A DNA stretch of 18,437 bases from JALZAH01 sp051000755 (GCA_051000755.1 JBPCNZ010000019.1:1-18437); one strand, 5' to 3'; numbered from the stretch's first letter, positions 6,846-15,390 are shown. Notes: generated by a model from the letters alone, not told the origin. Numbers and translations are program-made.

Positions 6846-8610
6846 CCGAGCATACGGCGGGGCAGTTTGCCGTTGCCGACAGTGGGCGTGGGTGATATGG
6901 ATCGTGACGGACTCGTCCGCTGTTCCAGGTTCCCGTTGATACGATGACCGCTTGCTTGCGGACCGCTTTGCGGGTCACCTTGAGCCACTCTTCCCACTCA
7001 TGTGGGTCTTGGGGCTCATGGTCGGCGAGCAGCAACAGTCCACCACAGACGGAACAGCGTCCTCGTTGCGCTTTAAGGAGGCGCAGGCTGACGGTGTCGA
7101 GCGGTGGCGGGTGTCGTTGTCGCCGCCTGGCCCAGTACTCGGCCAGGGCCGGGTCGTCGGGTGACGCCGACCCTGGGACCATCTGGTGGCGGACGATTTT
7201 GGTCCAGGTGTGCCTGAGCAGGTAGCCGCCGCTGTCGCGGTTGCCGAAGACCCACCGGTCACGCCTGGACTTGTTGAACGCGTCGAAGTACCGGTGAACG
7301 ACCCAGCCGTTCGATTTGTTCGGGTGGCTGTGGCGAGCCCACTTGTAGGTGAGCGTCCACAGATGATGATCCATCGTGGCGAACGCCTCGGTGGAAACCA
7401 CCGTCCGGTAGTAGGCCGACCATCCCCGGATGATCGGGTTCAGTCGTTGGAGCACCGCCACGGCGTTCGCCCCTCGCAGGGCTCGCACCTCGGCGGAGAG
7501 CCGTTCCCGGTGCCGTCTCAACGCCGCTTTCGATGGTTTGATCAACAGCTTTTCCCGGTAGCGGCGGACGTTGAAGCCGAGAAAATCAAAGCCGTCATCG
7601 AGGTGGACGATCCTCGTCTTGTCCTCGTTGAAGACCAACCCTCTCGGTTCCAGCCATCCCGCCAGCCGTTCCTTGACCTTTTCGGCCTGCTCACGACTGA
7701 CGCAAAGTGCTACCAGGTCGTCTGCGTACCTCACCACCACGGGACTGTCCGCCATCGGCCTGCCGGCCCAAGAGCCGTCAGTGTGATAGCGGACCCCGGC
7801 GGCGTGTTCCATCCCGTGCAAGGCGACGTTCAACAACAACGGCGAGACCACCCCACCTTGTGGGGTTCCCTCCTCCGTCGGAGCGAAACGACCTTTGTCG
7901 ACCACGCCCGCTTTGAGCCACTTCTCGACGAGTCCCCGAGCGGGGAAACCGCCGAGAGCGGCGAGCAGACGGGAATGGTCGATCCGATCGAACGCCGCTG
8001 CCAGGTCAGCGTCGAGCGCCCACAGCCGCCGAGCGAACTTTCCGCAGGCGGTCTTGTAGATCGACTCGATCGCGTCATGGCAGCCACGGCCCGGGCGGAA
8101 GCCATACGACCTCGGCTCGAACCGTGCCTCCCACTCGGGCTCCAACGCGTTGACGACCTGGGCTTGCAACGCCCTATCGACGAGCACTGGTATCCCGAGC
8201 GGGCGTTGTTTCCCGTTCGCCTTGGGCACATACACCCGCTTGACCGGCTTGGGTGTCCACGAGGCGCCGTGGTGTTGCACCGAGTCAGCCATGAAGGCTT
8301 TCCCCGAGGCGGTCACCACAACGACACCATCGACACCGGCGGTCTTGCGGCCAGCGTTGAGCTCGGTCACCCGCCGAACGCTCACCAAAGCGTTGGCACG
8401 AGACCGGAGCATCAGCTTCTGCAAACTGCGGACCTTCTTGAGGTCCCCTACCTGTGACGCCGTGAAGATCCGCTGCCGCAGACGCCCTACGTCATCCTCG
8501 ACCTGGCCCCAATCAACTGAGGCCCAGTCGAGATCGCCGCCGTCAGGTCCGTTCACCACGGCGGTGCCGTGGCGTCCAACTTGCCCATCGGTTCGGGAAT
8601 CGTCGATCAT
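6846..8610 (-). CDS. ltrA: Group II intron reverse transcriptase/maturase with HNH endonuclease domain (C-terminus frameshifted)
   Basis: Start ATG 8610 is preferred because GGAG lies 7 bases upstream; ATG 8616 and a start at 8631 are alternatives. The N-terminus 'VNGPDGGDLDWASVDWGQVED' is typical of actinobacterial intron proteins. RT motifs follow: 'KRVYVPKANGKQRPLGIP', 'SYGFRPGRGCHDAI', 'LDADLAAAFDRIDH', 'GTPQGGVVSPLLLN', and the catalytic YADD at about residues 295-298. 'FDFLGFNVRRY' and the maturase (X) segment 'LNPIIRGWSAYYR' come next. The C-terminal HNH domain begins 'GRCSVCGGLLLLADHEP', but its second half ('ITHAHCRQRQ') is in another frame from about 6908, so the endonuclease is broken. 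The original frame stays open, meaninglessly, to 6721. The protein would fold and splice the intron and prime cDNA synthesis at the target. Confidence 0.9.
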
Positions 8611-9250
8611 CGTCATTCTCCACAGGCCCACCTGACCACGTCAGCACCCTTTCGGGTCCGGGCATCAAGCCCGGTATCCGGCCAGTTATACGGGACGACC
8701 GGCGGAGGGGCCGACCATGCTGTCCCGATTTCCTGTCGCCTTTCGGCCACCGGCGTTCGCTTCTTGGTCATCCCTTCCCCGCTGGGGAGCTGGGCCTCCC
8801 TCACGGTCGGCTTACCCGCCCCTGTCACCAGCGGCGGGACCCCAACGGGATTGTCACGTTGCACACGCATGAGATACGGCCGGAGAGGGCGCCCTCTCAA
8901 CCCCGGGGACACCGGTGCCCGCACGACCGGCGCTTGGTATCCGGTCGCCGTCTGCCGCTTCACAGCGGCAAAGTCCCTGCACCCCGGTCCGGCTCCCATC
9001 ACCCGAGGCTCAACGTCACGAGGCATCAACAAGGGTTCAGTGTCATTCGCCCGCCCGGCCTTCCCCTCGCCTGTGGCCCCCGGATGGTCAGGGACCCTTG
9101 GGCTTCTCCCCCGAGCTTCACACCCCGCCGTCACCGGCAGCGCATGTCGAGGTGGGGACAGGCATTGGGCACTCGCCCGAGCTACGTCACCGCCATCAGA
9201 CGGCCCTCCAATCTACGCAACTGCTCATCACGTGCGCCTTCGTGGCGCAC
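8611..9250 (-). ncRNA. Group II intron ribozyme, 5' domains I-III
   Basis: This is the non-coding interval between the intron 5' end (GTGCG at 9250) and the maturase start. Its length suits domains I-III, and no protein-like frame matches it, although long spurious open frames exist on both strands. The first 19 bases form a hairpin (GTGCGCC, loop ACGAA, GGCGCAC). I did not fold the full RNA and did not locate the exon-binding sites. Confidence 0.6.
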
Positions 9251-9599
9251 CCAGGCCGCGTTGGCGCCGAACCAATCGACGATGTTCAGGCCGGACAGCT
9301 GCAGGACACCCAAGACTCGGCGTCGGGTCGCAACAAACACGGCGACGCTGGAGCCCTGAGAGAACCCGCCGACGACGAAGCCGTCCGCCACATCGGCGAT
9401 TGCGGCGAGCCCCCGCTCGAGCAGCGCCTCATTGCCCAGCTGTTCGGCCCACGCCATCGCCGGGTCGTACGCGTCGAACACCCGGCCCTCATACAGGTCA
9501 GGCACAAGTACCTCGTGTCCGTCAGCGCGCAGCCGTTCAGCAGCATCGAGCTCACCCCGGCGACCCCCAGGACGGAGTGGAACTCACAACGGTCGTCAC
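9251..9599 (-). pseudogene. Dienelactone hydrolase family gene, 5' part (exon before the group II intron)
   Basis: From a probable GTG start at 9597-9599 ('VTTVV'), the minus strand reads 'FHSVLGVAGV', 'ELDAAERLRADGHEVLVPDL', 'YEGRVFDAYDPAMAWAEQLG', 'GFVVGGFSQGSSVAVFVATR' and 'GVLQLSGLNIVDWFGANAAW'. It stops exactly at the intron. This is the N-terminal part of an alpha/beta hydrolase of the dienelactone hydrolase family. 'GGFSQGS' occupies the nucleophile elbow with serine where classical dienelactone hydrolases use cysteine. Two extra frameshifts are needed, at GGGG near 9565 and near 9585. The gene is dead through both the intron and these shifts. It faces away from the methyltransferase remnant at 9649. 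Confidence 0.75.
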
Positions 9600-9648
9600 G
9601 ATGCCAGGCCGTAGCGACAGAGCTCAAGAAGGGAAGCGGGTCGGTAAA

Positions 9649-10076
9649 GCCCACCCGGTGAGCCGGCAGCCATCACCGTGATGGAGGGCGACCACGGCTC
9701 GCCTACTTTCACCCCGACAGCGCCTCGGCCCGCCAGGCGATCCGGTGCCAGATCGACCTGCAACGAGAGGCCGGTGACGAGGCCCTGGTCGGCGGCAGGT
9801 CTATCCAATCATGGTCGAGGCCGCTTCGGCGCTGTGCGTGTCGACCCCCGGGTGGTCTAGGTGGACTCGGGCCGGCCTCAGCTGGTCGAGGGCTTCACCA
9901 AGAGGACGTTCACGGCCATGATCGAGGGCGTCCGCGGCCCTGCGATCGCCGCCGGTTTCGTCGAACCCGACACCTTCGACGCGGGGATCGAGGCTCTCTA
10001 CCGCACCACCGACGCCGACGGCGTGTTCTGCTACACCTTCTTCAAGGGGATCGCCGAGAAGAACTGGCGGGCCTGA
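9649..10076 (+). pseudogene. Class I SAM-dependent methyltransferase, C-terminal remnant with frameshifts and an in-frame stop
   Basis: Joining frames gives 'AAITVMEGDHGS', 'AYFHPDSASARQAIRCQIDL', 'QREAGDEALVGG', 'QVYPIMVEA', 'FGAVRVDPRVV', then a TAG where relatives have tyrosine. It continues 'VDSGRPQLVEGFTKRTFTAM', 'IEGVRGPAIAAGFVEPDTFD' and 'DGVFCYTFFKGIAEKNWRA' to the stop at 10074-10076. This is the C-terminal half of an actinobacterial small-molecule methyltransferase; the AdoMet-binding half is missing. At least three single-base shifts plus the stop codon mark it as a decayed gene, not merely a sequencing slip. The last part, open from 9861, could be mistaken for a 71-aa gene. Confidence 0.65.
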
Positions 10077-10160
10077 GCCACAGACAACCTTCTCGCGCGT
10101 CCACCGATCATCTTTGACTGGGACCCTCCCCCGTTCGCCGGCACCGATCATCCCATGACA

Positions 10161-10185
10161 CCCGACGCCATGAGGCGCCGTCGGG
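10161..10185 (+). terminator. Hairpin downstream of the methyltransferase remnant
   Basis: CCCGAC at 10161-10166 pairs with GTCGGG at 10180-10185, with an inner GCC/GGC pairing. No T-run follows. It lies 85 bases beyond the remnant's stop in the 10077-10312 spacer, which otherwise shows nothing I can support. Confidence 0.3.
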
Positions 10186-10312
10186 TATCCGGGTCGAACA
10201 CGTCCGGGCCCACGGATTCGCTCGACACCTGGACCAGCTATCAGGATCCCTTCACTGAGGCACAGGCGCGGGGAAGAAACGTTCGGCAGTTAGCTCGCCT
10301 ACGTTGACGAGT

Positions 10313-10678
10313 ATGAGCTTGGGGTGGGAACAGACGATCATTCATGCGCGAGAGCCCGCTGCGCTGGGACGTTGGTGGAAAGAGGCACTCGGATGGGTTG
10401 TTGTTAACGATGATCCGGATGAGTTCGAGATTCGACCAGCAGCAGACCAATTGCCTGGGCTGCTGTTTGTCACGGTCCCCGAGGCGAAGACGGTGAAGAA
10501 CCGGCTGCACCTCGACTTCCGACCCGACGATAGGGACAGAGAGGTCGACCGGATGCTCGCACTCGGAGCTACTCGGGCGGATGTAGGTCAAGGCGAGGTC
10601 TCATGGGTTGTGCTGGCTGATCCCGAGGGCAACGAGTTCTGCATCCTCAGGACCGCCGGCGAAGCTGGCAGTACATAG
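10313..10678 (+). CDS. VOC-family (glyoxalase-like) protein, 121 aa
   Basis: ATG 10313 is chosen because relatives start close to 'MSLGWEQTIIHAREPAALGR'; a TTG at 10304 in the same frame is possible, and no clear ribosome binding site is seen. The sequence has the one-and-a-half beta-alpha-beta-beta-beta repeat of the vicinal oxygen chelate fold: 'ALGRWWKEALGWVVVNDD', 'GLLFVTVPEAKTVKNRLHLD', and the closing 'VSWVVLADPEGNEFCILR'. It belongs to the Glyoxalase_6-like branch, usually of unknown substrate and sometimes linked to drug resistance. Full length with an intact frame, it is one of the few undamaged genes in this part. The IS21 element is inserted 43 bases after its stop. Confidence 0.85.
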   Translation: MSLGWEQTIIHAREPAALGRWWKEALGWVVVNDDPDEFEIRPAADQLPGLLFVTVPEAKTVKNRLHLDFRPDDRDREVDRMLALGATRADVGQGEVSWVVLADPEGNEFCILRTAGEAGST

Positions 10679-10715
10679 GGACCAATCGGCGCTCTCCCCC
10701 GTAAGAGATGAGGCC

Positions 10716-10721
10716 ACCGAA
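10716..10721. repeat. Target-site duplication of the IS21 element, left copy
   Basis: ACCGAA directly abuts the left TGTCG end of the element and is repeated at 13758-13763 directly after the right end. Confidence 0.85.
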
Positions 10722-10771
10722 TGTCGTCCGCCAGTGGGATGGGACCACTGGTCCGCCAGTGGCATGGGACC
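10722..10771 (+). repeat. IS21 left terminal repeats
   Basis: Two directly repeated copies of the transposase-binding type motif, about 25 bases apart, starting at 10728 and 10753. They share CCGCCAGTGG and ATGGGACC and form the left inverted end of the element. Confidence 0.8.
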
Positions 10772-10827
10772 GGGTCCGGTGCGGCCAGCGTCGACTGGGT
10801 TGATGATGGTCGGGTGTGGGGCTGGGG

Positions 10828-11202
10828 TCAAGGCGGGGTGTTGAGGATGTCGGTGATCTGGTTGGCGAGGCGGTCGGCGGTTCGGCGTGTGAGGCCGATC
10901 GACACGATGACGGAGCGATCGGCGCGTCGGAGACGGACCATCCGTGCCCGCTGGGGTGGTCGACCCCTGGAGCTGGCTGAGCCGTGGTCGACCTCGACGG
11001 TGATCGGCTCGACTTGGGCGGCTTGGCGGGCTCGGTGGGCGCGGACCCGACGTGTTGGCGAGCAGAACCGGGCGGGACGGCGGGTGGGTGCTGGGGTGAT
11101 CGTGTTGGTGCATCCAGGGCCGCCGTAGCTGGCCTCGGAGGGGGTTTCGTGACGTAACGGAACTGTTGGGGTGGGGGTCGACGTCGGTTTCGGGCCGGTC
11201 AC
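10828..11202 (-). CDS. Third ORF of the IS21 element, 124 aa, unknown role
   Basis: GTG at 11200-11202 overlaps the istB stop (GTGA), so the ORF continues the istA-istB coupling chain. The product has a variable proline/threonine-rich start, a 'GPGCTNTITP...RFCSPTRR' segment, then a compact end 'EPITVEVDHGS', 'ARMVRLRRADRSVIVSIGLT' and 'RRTADRLANQITDILN'. I recall similar small proteins downstream of istB in other actinobacterial IS21 elements, with a CPHPIT...YCSPACR-like motif that suggests a zinc site. Here only two cysteines remain, so metal binding is doubtful. Function unknown; it may be a regulator or accessory factor of transposition. Confidence 0.65.
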   Translation of the reverse strand: MTGPKPTSTPTPTVPLRHETPSEASYGGPGCTNTITPAPTRRPARFCSPTRRVRAHRARQAAQVEPITVEVDHGSASSRGRPPQRARMVRLRRADRSVIVSIGLTRRTADRLANQITDILNTPP

Positions 11203-11990
11203 TGCGGGCCTCTCGCCTGCCTGTCGGTGTGTGGGGACAGGGGTGGTTTCTGGCGGCGACGGTAGCTGTCGCCGTCGAGGACCAGTTCGTGGGCGGCCGA
11301 TTGGAGCCGGTCGATGGCGGATTGGGCCAGGAGGGGGTCGGCCATCAGGGCGAGCCACTCGGCTGGTTCCCGGTTCGAGGTGACGATCGTGGCCGCCCGG
11401 CGGTGTCTCTCCACGATGATCTCGTAGATGTCGGCGGTGTCGATGGTGTCGATGGATTGGAGGCAGAAATCGTCGAGGATCAACACGTCGACTCGGAGCA
11501 GTTTGCGCAGCTCGACCTCGTGGCTGTTGTCGAGCCGGGATACTTTGAGGCGCTTGAAGAGGTGGTCGGCGCGCTCGAAGTGCACGCTGGCCCGCCGGCG
11601 GACCGCGGCGTGACCCAAAGCGGTGGCCAGGAACGTTTTGCCGACCCCGACCGGGCCGAGGATCAACGCGTTGTGGCCGGCGTCGACGAAGCGGAGGCTG
11701 ACGAGCTCGTCGAGGGTGGCCCGGTCGTAGTTGACCGTGGCGGTGTCGTCCCAGTGTTCCAGGCGCATGGTCGGCTCGAGTCCGGCTTTGCGGGCCCGGA
11801 GATCGGCCGAGGCGGTGTCTCGGCGGGTGACCTCGTCGGCGAGGACCAGCTCCAAGAACTCGGCGTGGCCGAGCTTGGTCGAGCGGGCCAGGGCGAGACG
11901 TTCGGGAAGGGTGTCGAGGCTGCGACCGAGCTTGACTCGACGCAACAAGGCGCGCAGCTCGGGGCTGATCGTCGGGGCCGGAGCGGTCAT
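11199..11990 (-). CDS. istB: IS21 transposition helper ATPase IstB, 263 aa
   Basis: Starts ATG 11990, overlapping the istA stop by four bases (ATGA). It is an AAA+ ATPase that works with IstA to select and activate the target. Walker A 'GPVGVGKT' is at about residues 112-119 and Walker B 'VLILDDF' at about 169-175, followed by 'TIVTSNREPAEWL' (sensor region). An N-terminal helical region with 'LPERLALARSTKL' precedes the ATPase domain. Length is normal for the family and the frame is intact. The end overlaps the start of the third ORF (GTGA). Confidence 0.93.
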   Translation of the reverse strand: MTAPAPTISPELRALLRRVKLGRSLDTLPERLALARSTKLGHAEFLELVLADEVTRRDTASADLRARKAGLEPTMRLEHWDDTATVNYDRATLDELVSLRFVDAGHNALILGPVGVGKTFLATALGHAAVRRRASVHFERADHLFKRLKVSRLDNSHEVELRKLLRVDVLILDDFCLQSIDTIDTADIYEIIVERHRRAATIVTSNREPAEWLALMADPLLAQSAIDRLQSAAHELVLDGDSYRRRQKPPLSPHTDRQARGPQ

Positions 11991-13593
11991 GCCGCACCGT
12001 CCGACGCGACCTCAGACGAAGAAGAACCGTTGTCCTGGTTGGGCTTTTTGGTGGCGAAGTGGCTGACGTCGCGGGCGAAACGGGCCGCGCCGGCCGCTGC
12101 GGGCCCAGCCCGCTCGGCGACCGCGTCGGCGGTGGTGGCCCGTTCGATCATCCGGCCGATCAAGCTCACGCTGCTCGCTTCGGCCGCCAGGGCTCGCTCG
12201 CAGGCCTCCTCGACCAGTTCGGGACCCCACCGCTTGACCAGACCCAACAGGGCGTAGACTTGGCGCATCTTGGTCCACGCAACGGGTGGTCCAACACCAC
12301 GGCCGCGTAGGCGCCGATCGAGGTTCCGTGTCCTTGGGCCAGGCGGCGGAGATGGTCCAGGTCCCGCATGGCCGTCTTCTCTGAGGGCAGATCGGCGGGA
12401 TCGGTGCTCCGCCCGCCGGGCGGCTGGCGGGGATGGACCTTCACCACCGCCCCGCGATAGGTCACCCGCACCAACTGGCGGTCCGCTCGGACCTCGACGG
12501 TGACACCGATCAGGTCGCCGGGGATCGAGTAGAGCGCCTTGGCCACCTCGATGTGATGATCTCGGTGCACCTTGGGCCTGGCGTAGATCGCCACGTCATA
12601 GACCGAGCTCGGCGCCGGCCCCAGACGGGAGACCTCCTCGAGAGCGAACAGCTCGGCCGGGCGACACTGATGAGTGCCATGGACCCGCAAACCGGCGCGA
12701 ACCCGGCACCACTGCTCCACTCGACGCTGCGCGTCAGCCAGGTCCACGAAGACCTCACCGGCGAAGAAGCTGTTCCGCACGAACGGCACGGTCCGCTCCA
12801 CCCTCGGCTTATCCGTCGGAGTTCGCACCCTGGCCGGGTCGACCACGAAGCCCCTCGACTGGGCATACTCGATGAACGCCTGGTTGAAGCGAGGATCGGT
12901 GGGATGCGCCTTGTCGATAACGGTCGCCATGTTGTCGGGGATTGCCACCGCGAACACCCCACCGAAGAACGCCCACGCCGCCTCGAACCCGGCGATCACC
13001 GCCTCAGTGGTCTGGGTGAAGGTCAACCACACGAAGCAGTGTCTCGAGTAGCAGGCGGTGAAGATCAGCGCCTGGACCACCCGATTCCGACCCGAGTCAG
13101 GATCGAAGATCACACCCATCTTGCCGAAATCGACCTGAACCTCTGAACCCGGCTCGCCATCAGCAACCCGCACCGTGATCCCCCTCGCCGAGCGTCCCAC
13201 CCCGAGGACCTCCAAGGCGTAGCGATGCACCGTCCGCTCGGGGACCACGATGCCGTGGCGGGCCAACAGCTCACACGTCTTCACCACGGTCAACCCGTCG
13301 TCGACCAGCCACCCCTTCAGCCGGTCATGATCGGCCACCACCAACCCCCAAGCCTCCCCGTGCCCATCGGCTCGGTGCGGGCGGACCGCCTCACACACCG
13401 AAGCAATCAGCACATCGTTGAGCTGGTCCTCACCGCCGTCACAGACCAGCCCGGCGTCGACCGCCGCGGCCACATAACGACGCACCGTTTTGCGGTCGAT
13501 GACCGCCAGCCGTTCGATCGACCGCAGCCCCTCCCCGCGCACCCACAGCCGTAACACCTCTCGGATCTCATGCACCAGAACCTCCCGGAACAT
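11987..13593 (-). CDS. istA: IS21 transposase IstA, frameshifted near the C-terminus
   Basis: ATG 13593 (MFREVLVHEIREVLRLW) is chosen over the upstream 13683 because AGAGGTGG sits 8 bases before it. An N-terminal helix-turn-helix ('SIERLAVIDRKTVRRYV') binds the terminal repeats. The DDE catalytic triad is visible: D155 in 'VQVDFGKMG', D220 in 'AIPDNMATV' and E266 in 'KPRVERTVP'. The frame breaks near 12277-12281. After 'AYAAVVLDHPL' the family continues 'WTKMRQVYALLGLVKRWG', which is found in another frame and runs to the stop at 11987-11989. One base is missing (GCGTGG where GCCGTGG is expected). The catalytic core is unaffected, but the C-terminal tail used with IstB is lost if the shift is real. 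It is the first gene of the istA-istB-third ORF chain. Confidence 0.9.
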
Positions 13594-13673
13594 CGACAGC
13601 CACCTCTCACGGCCGCTGGTCGGCCGGGTGGCAACGATCACCGGCAGCGGCGTCGCTACTGGTGGATCCCCGG

Positions 13674-13757
13674 GTGGTCCCACGACTGGCGGACCGGTGG
13701 TCCCATGCTGCTGGCGGAACTCACCTCAAGGTGGTCCCATCCAACTGGCGGGCGACA
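13674..13757 (-). repeat. IS21 right terminal repeats
   Basis: Three copies of the same motif in inverse orientation to the left end, with GTGGTCCCA...CTGGCGG at 13674-13692, 13697-13717 and 13731-13751. The first copy is two bases shorter. They lie between the istA start and the element end, so they may also overlap the istA promoter. Confidence 0.8.
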
Positions 13758-13763
13758 ACCGAA
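13758..13763. repeat. Target-site duplication of the IS21 element, right copy
   Basis: ACCGAA immediately after the right end, identical to 10716-10721. Confidence 0.85.
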
Positions 13764-13770
13764 GAAGCCG

Positions 13771-14040
13771 CTCATATCGGCGGTTCCCGCTTCACCCTGT
13801 GACCGGGTCCCCGTGAACAGCAGATCGCCACGCCAGAACGTCGCCTGGGTCTCGCCGGGCAACCTGAAATGCACAATCAAGTCACAAGCCAGATCACTGG
13901 GCCGGTCCATCGGAGTTCCGAACCGGCGCTCGGTACGGAGGCGGATCGCCTTGCCCCACTGCGCTCCAGAGGTGCCGTTCCGGGCACTCCGACTGACCCA
14001 TCAGGTCGGGTTCCCGAGTGTCCGATCTGCGTGCCAACCC
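13771..14040. repeat. Diverged direct repeat, copy A
   Basis: Aligns along about 250 bases with 15122-15390 in the same orientation. The best-kept core is at about 13919-13970 (ACCGGCGCTCGGTACGGAGG followed by CGCCTTGCCCCACTGCGCTC), nearly identical in copy B. Weaker matches run from CTCATATCGGCGGTTC on the left to GTGTCCGATCTGCG on the right. The IS21 element is inserted just 13 bases to its left. On the minus strand both copies read 'ERHL.SAVGQG.PPPYRAPVR', but frames break, so it may be a decayed gene or a non-coding repeat. Confidence 0.6.
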
Positions 14041-14314
14041 CGACCCGATGCCACCGGGCCCAGACGCGCCCGATCGACGGCGATGCTCCCATCCTCCCAT
14101 CCGACTGCGGCAAGGGCCAGCGTCAGAACGTGTCCCCAGATCTTCTGCGGAGCCGAGAGCATTCTGTTGCGGGGCAGGTCCCCGGGATCCTGGAGCCCAC
14201 GGCGGCCCGATCGCCGAGTATGTACATGTCAAGATCTCCGGTTCACGTCGTCGAGTCCGTACGGGTGATGGGAAACCGCTGGAGCCTGCTGAAGGTGATT
14301 GACACAATGATGTG
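14041..14314. other. Spacer without a supported gene
   Basis: Between repeat A and the methyltransferase. Open frames exist on both strands but none is protein-like over its length. A GAAGG at 14291-14295 is too far from the methyltransferase ATG to be a convincing ribosome binding site. Confidence 0.4.
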
Positions 14315-15051
14315 ATGACTCTGGGCAATCTCGGCCAAGTCCGCTATTCGCGAATGCTCTGGAATACTCCTCTCTCTGAGGGCCACGCCCGTCTCCTGCT
14401 CGAACGCCTGGAGGTCGAGCCGGGAACGTCGGTGCTCGACCTGGGATGCGGCTGGGGAGAGCTCCTCATCCGCGCCGTCAACGCAGCCTCCCACCCAGAG
14501 AGACCTGCTCGCGGCATAGGAGTGGACACGGAAGCGTCTTCGCTCGAGCGGGGGCGCGCCCTGGCCGCCGAGCGCGGCTTGGACCAGCGAATAACCTTAT
14601 CGAGGCCCCGGCCGAGTTGTGGCGGGAACCTGCGAGCCGAGTCGTATGCGTGGGCGCCAGCCATGCCTGGGGAGGCTCTCAACAGGCTCTGAGTGCCTTG
14701 GCAGCGCTTGTGCCCACGGGAGGCCGCCTGCTGTTCGGCGATGGCTGCTGGGAGACTGCTCCCACCGCAGCTGCCCTTGCGATTTTCGGTGACGAGGTGA
14801 GGCCACTACAGGATGTCGTTGGACATGCAAAAACAGCTGGTTGGCGGGTACTGCACATAAGTACGGCGGACCAAAGGGAGTGGGACGACTTCGAGTCCAC
14901 ATGGCGAGCTGGCGCCGAAGAATGGTTGTTCGCTAACCCGAACAACGAGCAAGCACATGCTTTCCGAGATGCTCTCGACGCTCGACTGGCCGAGTATCTG
15001 AGCGGCTATCGCGGCGTCTTGAGCTTCTGCTACCTGATTCTCGCTCGCTAG
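14315..15051 (+). CDS. Class I SAM-dependent methyltransferase, about 245 aa, one frameshift
   Basis: Start ATG 14315 (GTG 14312 just before it is also possible). Motif I 'SVLDLGCGWGELLIRAV' near residues 40-56 binds AdoMet, followed by the acidic strand 'GIGVDTE' and helix 'LERGRALAAERGLDQRITL'. Near 14600 the match moves to another frame: 'IEAPAELWREPASRVVCVGA', 'SHAWGGSQQALSALAALVPT', 'GGRLLFGDGCWETAPT' and the end 'YRGVLSFCYLILAR' at 15051. Joined by one restored base, it is a full-length member of a common actinobacterial small-molecule methyltransferase group; substrate unknown. The gene lies between two copies of a diverged direct repeat, so it may have moved or been duplicated as a unit. 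A sequencing slip is possible because every other part is well kept. Confidence 0.75.
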
Positions 15052-15121
15052 CATCAGAGGCTCACGGGGCTCCAGATCGCGAGTTAGGGAGCACGAGACG
15101 CATCCGCTCCGACGCTGCCAG

Positions 15122-15390
15122 ACATGCCCTATCGACGGTTCGCTCGTTACCCGGAGCGAGCCCTCGGGGCCGGACTGCAAAAGCGCGTTGCCAGAACACA
15201 TCGGGGCTCGCCGGCAACCCTGAAACGCATACTCACGGCACCAACCAGGTCGCCGGGCCAGTCGACCAAACACCGAACCGGCGCTCGGTACGGAGGGGGT
15301 TCGCCTTGCCCCACTGCGCTCAATAGGTGCCGCTCTGCGCTGCTTGCCCAGCCGTCGTACTCGGGATTCTGCGTGTCCGATCTGCGGGCA
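15122..15390. repeat. Diverged direct repeat, copy B
   Basis: Partner of 13771-14040, same orientation, about 1.35 kb away with the methyltransferase gene between them. The core at about 15273-15324 is the best preserved part. No terminal inverted repeats or target duplication are visible around either copy. Confidence 0.6.

Larger units (their letters stand above)
6846..9250 (-). mobile_element. Group II intron inserted in a dienelactone hydrolase gene, 3' end lost
   Basis: The 5' boundary is sharp. On the minus strand the hydrolase coding sequence ends at ...GCGGCCTGG and the intron begins GTGCG at 9250, matching the GUGYG consensus. It is followed by a 7-bp hairpin (GTGCGCC/GGCGCAC) typical of the 5' end of some bacterial group II introns. 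About 640 bases of non-coding sequence (domains I-III) precede an intron-encoded reverse transcriptase-maturase with an HNH domain. Domains V and VI should follow the maturase gene, but its frame runs straight into the hydrolase 3' exon with no GAGCCG...CGGTTC-type domain V hairpin. The 3' end near 6846 is thus a deletion scar and the element should be unable to splice or move by itself. Confidence 0.8.
10722..13757 (-). mobile_element. IS21-family insertion sequence, 3036 bp
   Basis: The element is bounded by inverted ends TGTCG(T/C)CCGCCAGT(G/T)GG at 10722 and 13757 and by a 6-bp direct duplication ACCGAA. Each end carries several copies of a short motif of the form CCGCCAGTNGNATGGGACC. The left end has copies at about 10728 and 10753; the right end has complementary copies at 13674-13692, 13697-13717 and 13731-13751. 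Such multiple terminal repeats are characteristic of IS21 ends and bind the transposase. It encodes istA, istB and a third ORF in overlapping order on the minus strand. The intact duplication indicates a simple, fairly recent insertion, though istA now carries a frameshift. Confidence 0.92.

Noticed and set aside
7186..8457. 423-aa plus-strand frame
   Set aside because: It is antisense to the group II intron maturase, which has clear motifs.
11166..12257. 363-aa plus-strand frame
   Set aside because: Antisense shadow of istB and the end of istA.
13771..15390. Integron-type attC sites around the methyltransferase
   Set aside because: No paired RYYYAAC/GTTRRRY core sites were found at the repeats and no integron integrase signature is visible; the recombinase remnant looks like the phage-integrase type.
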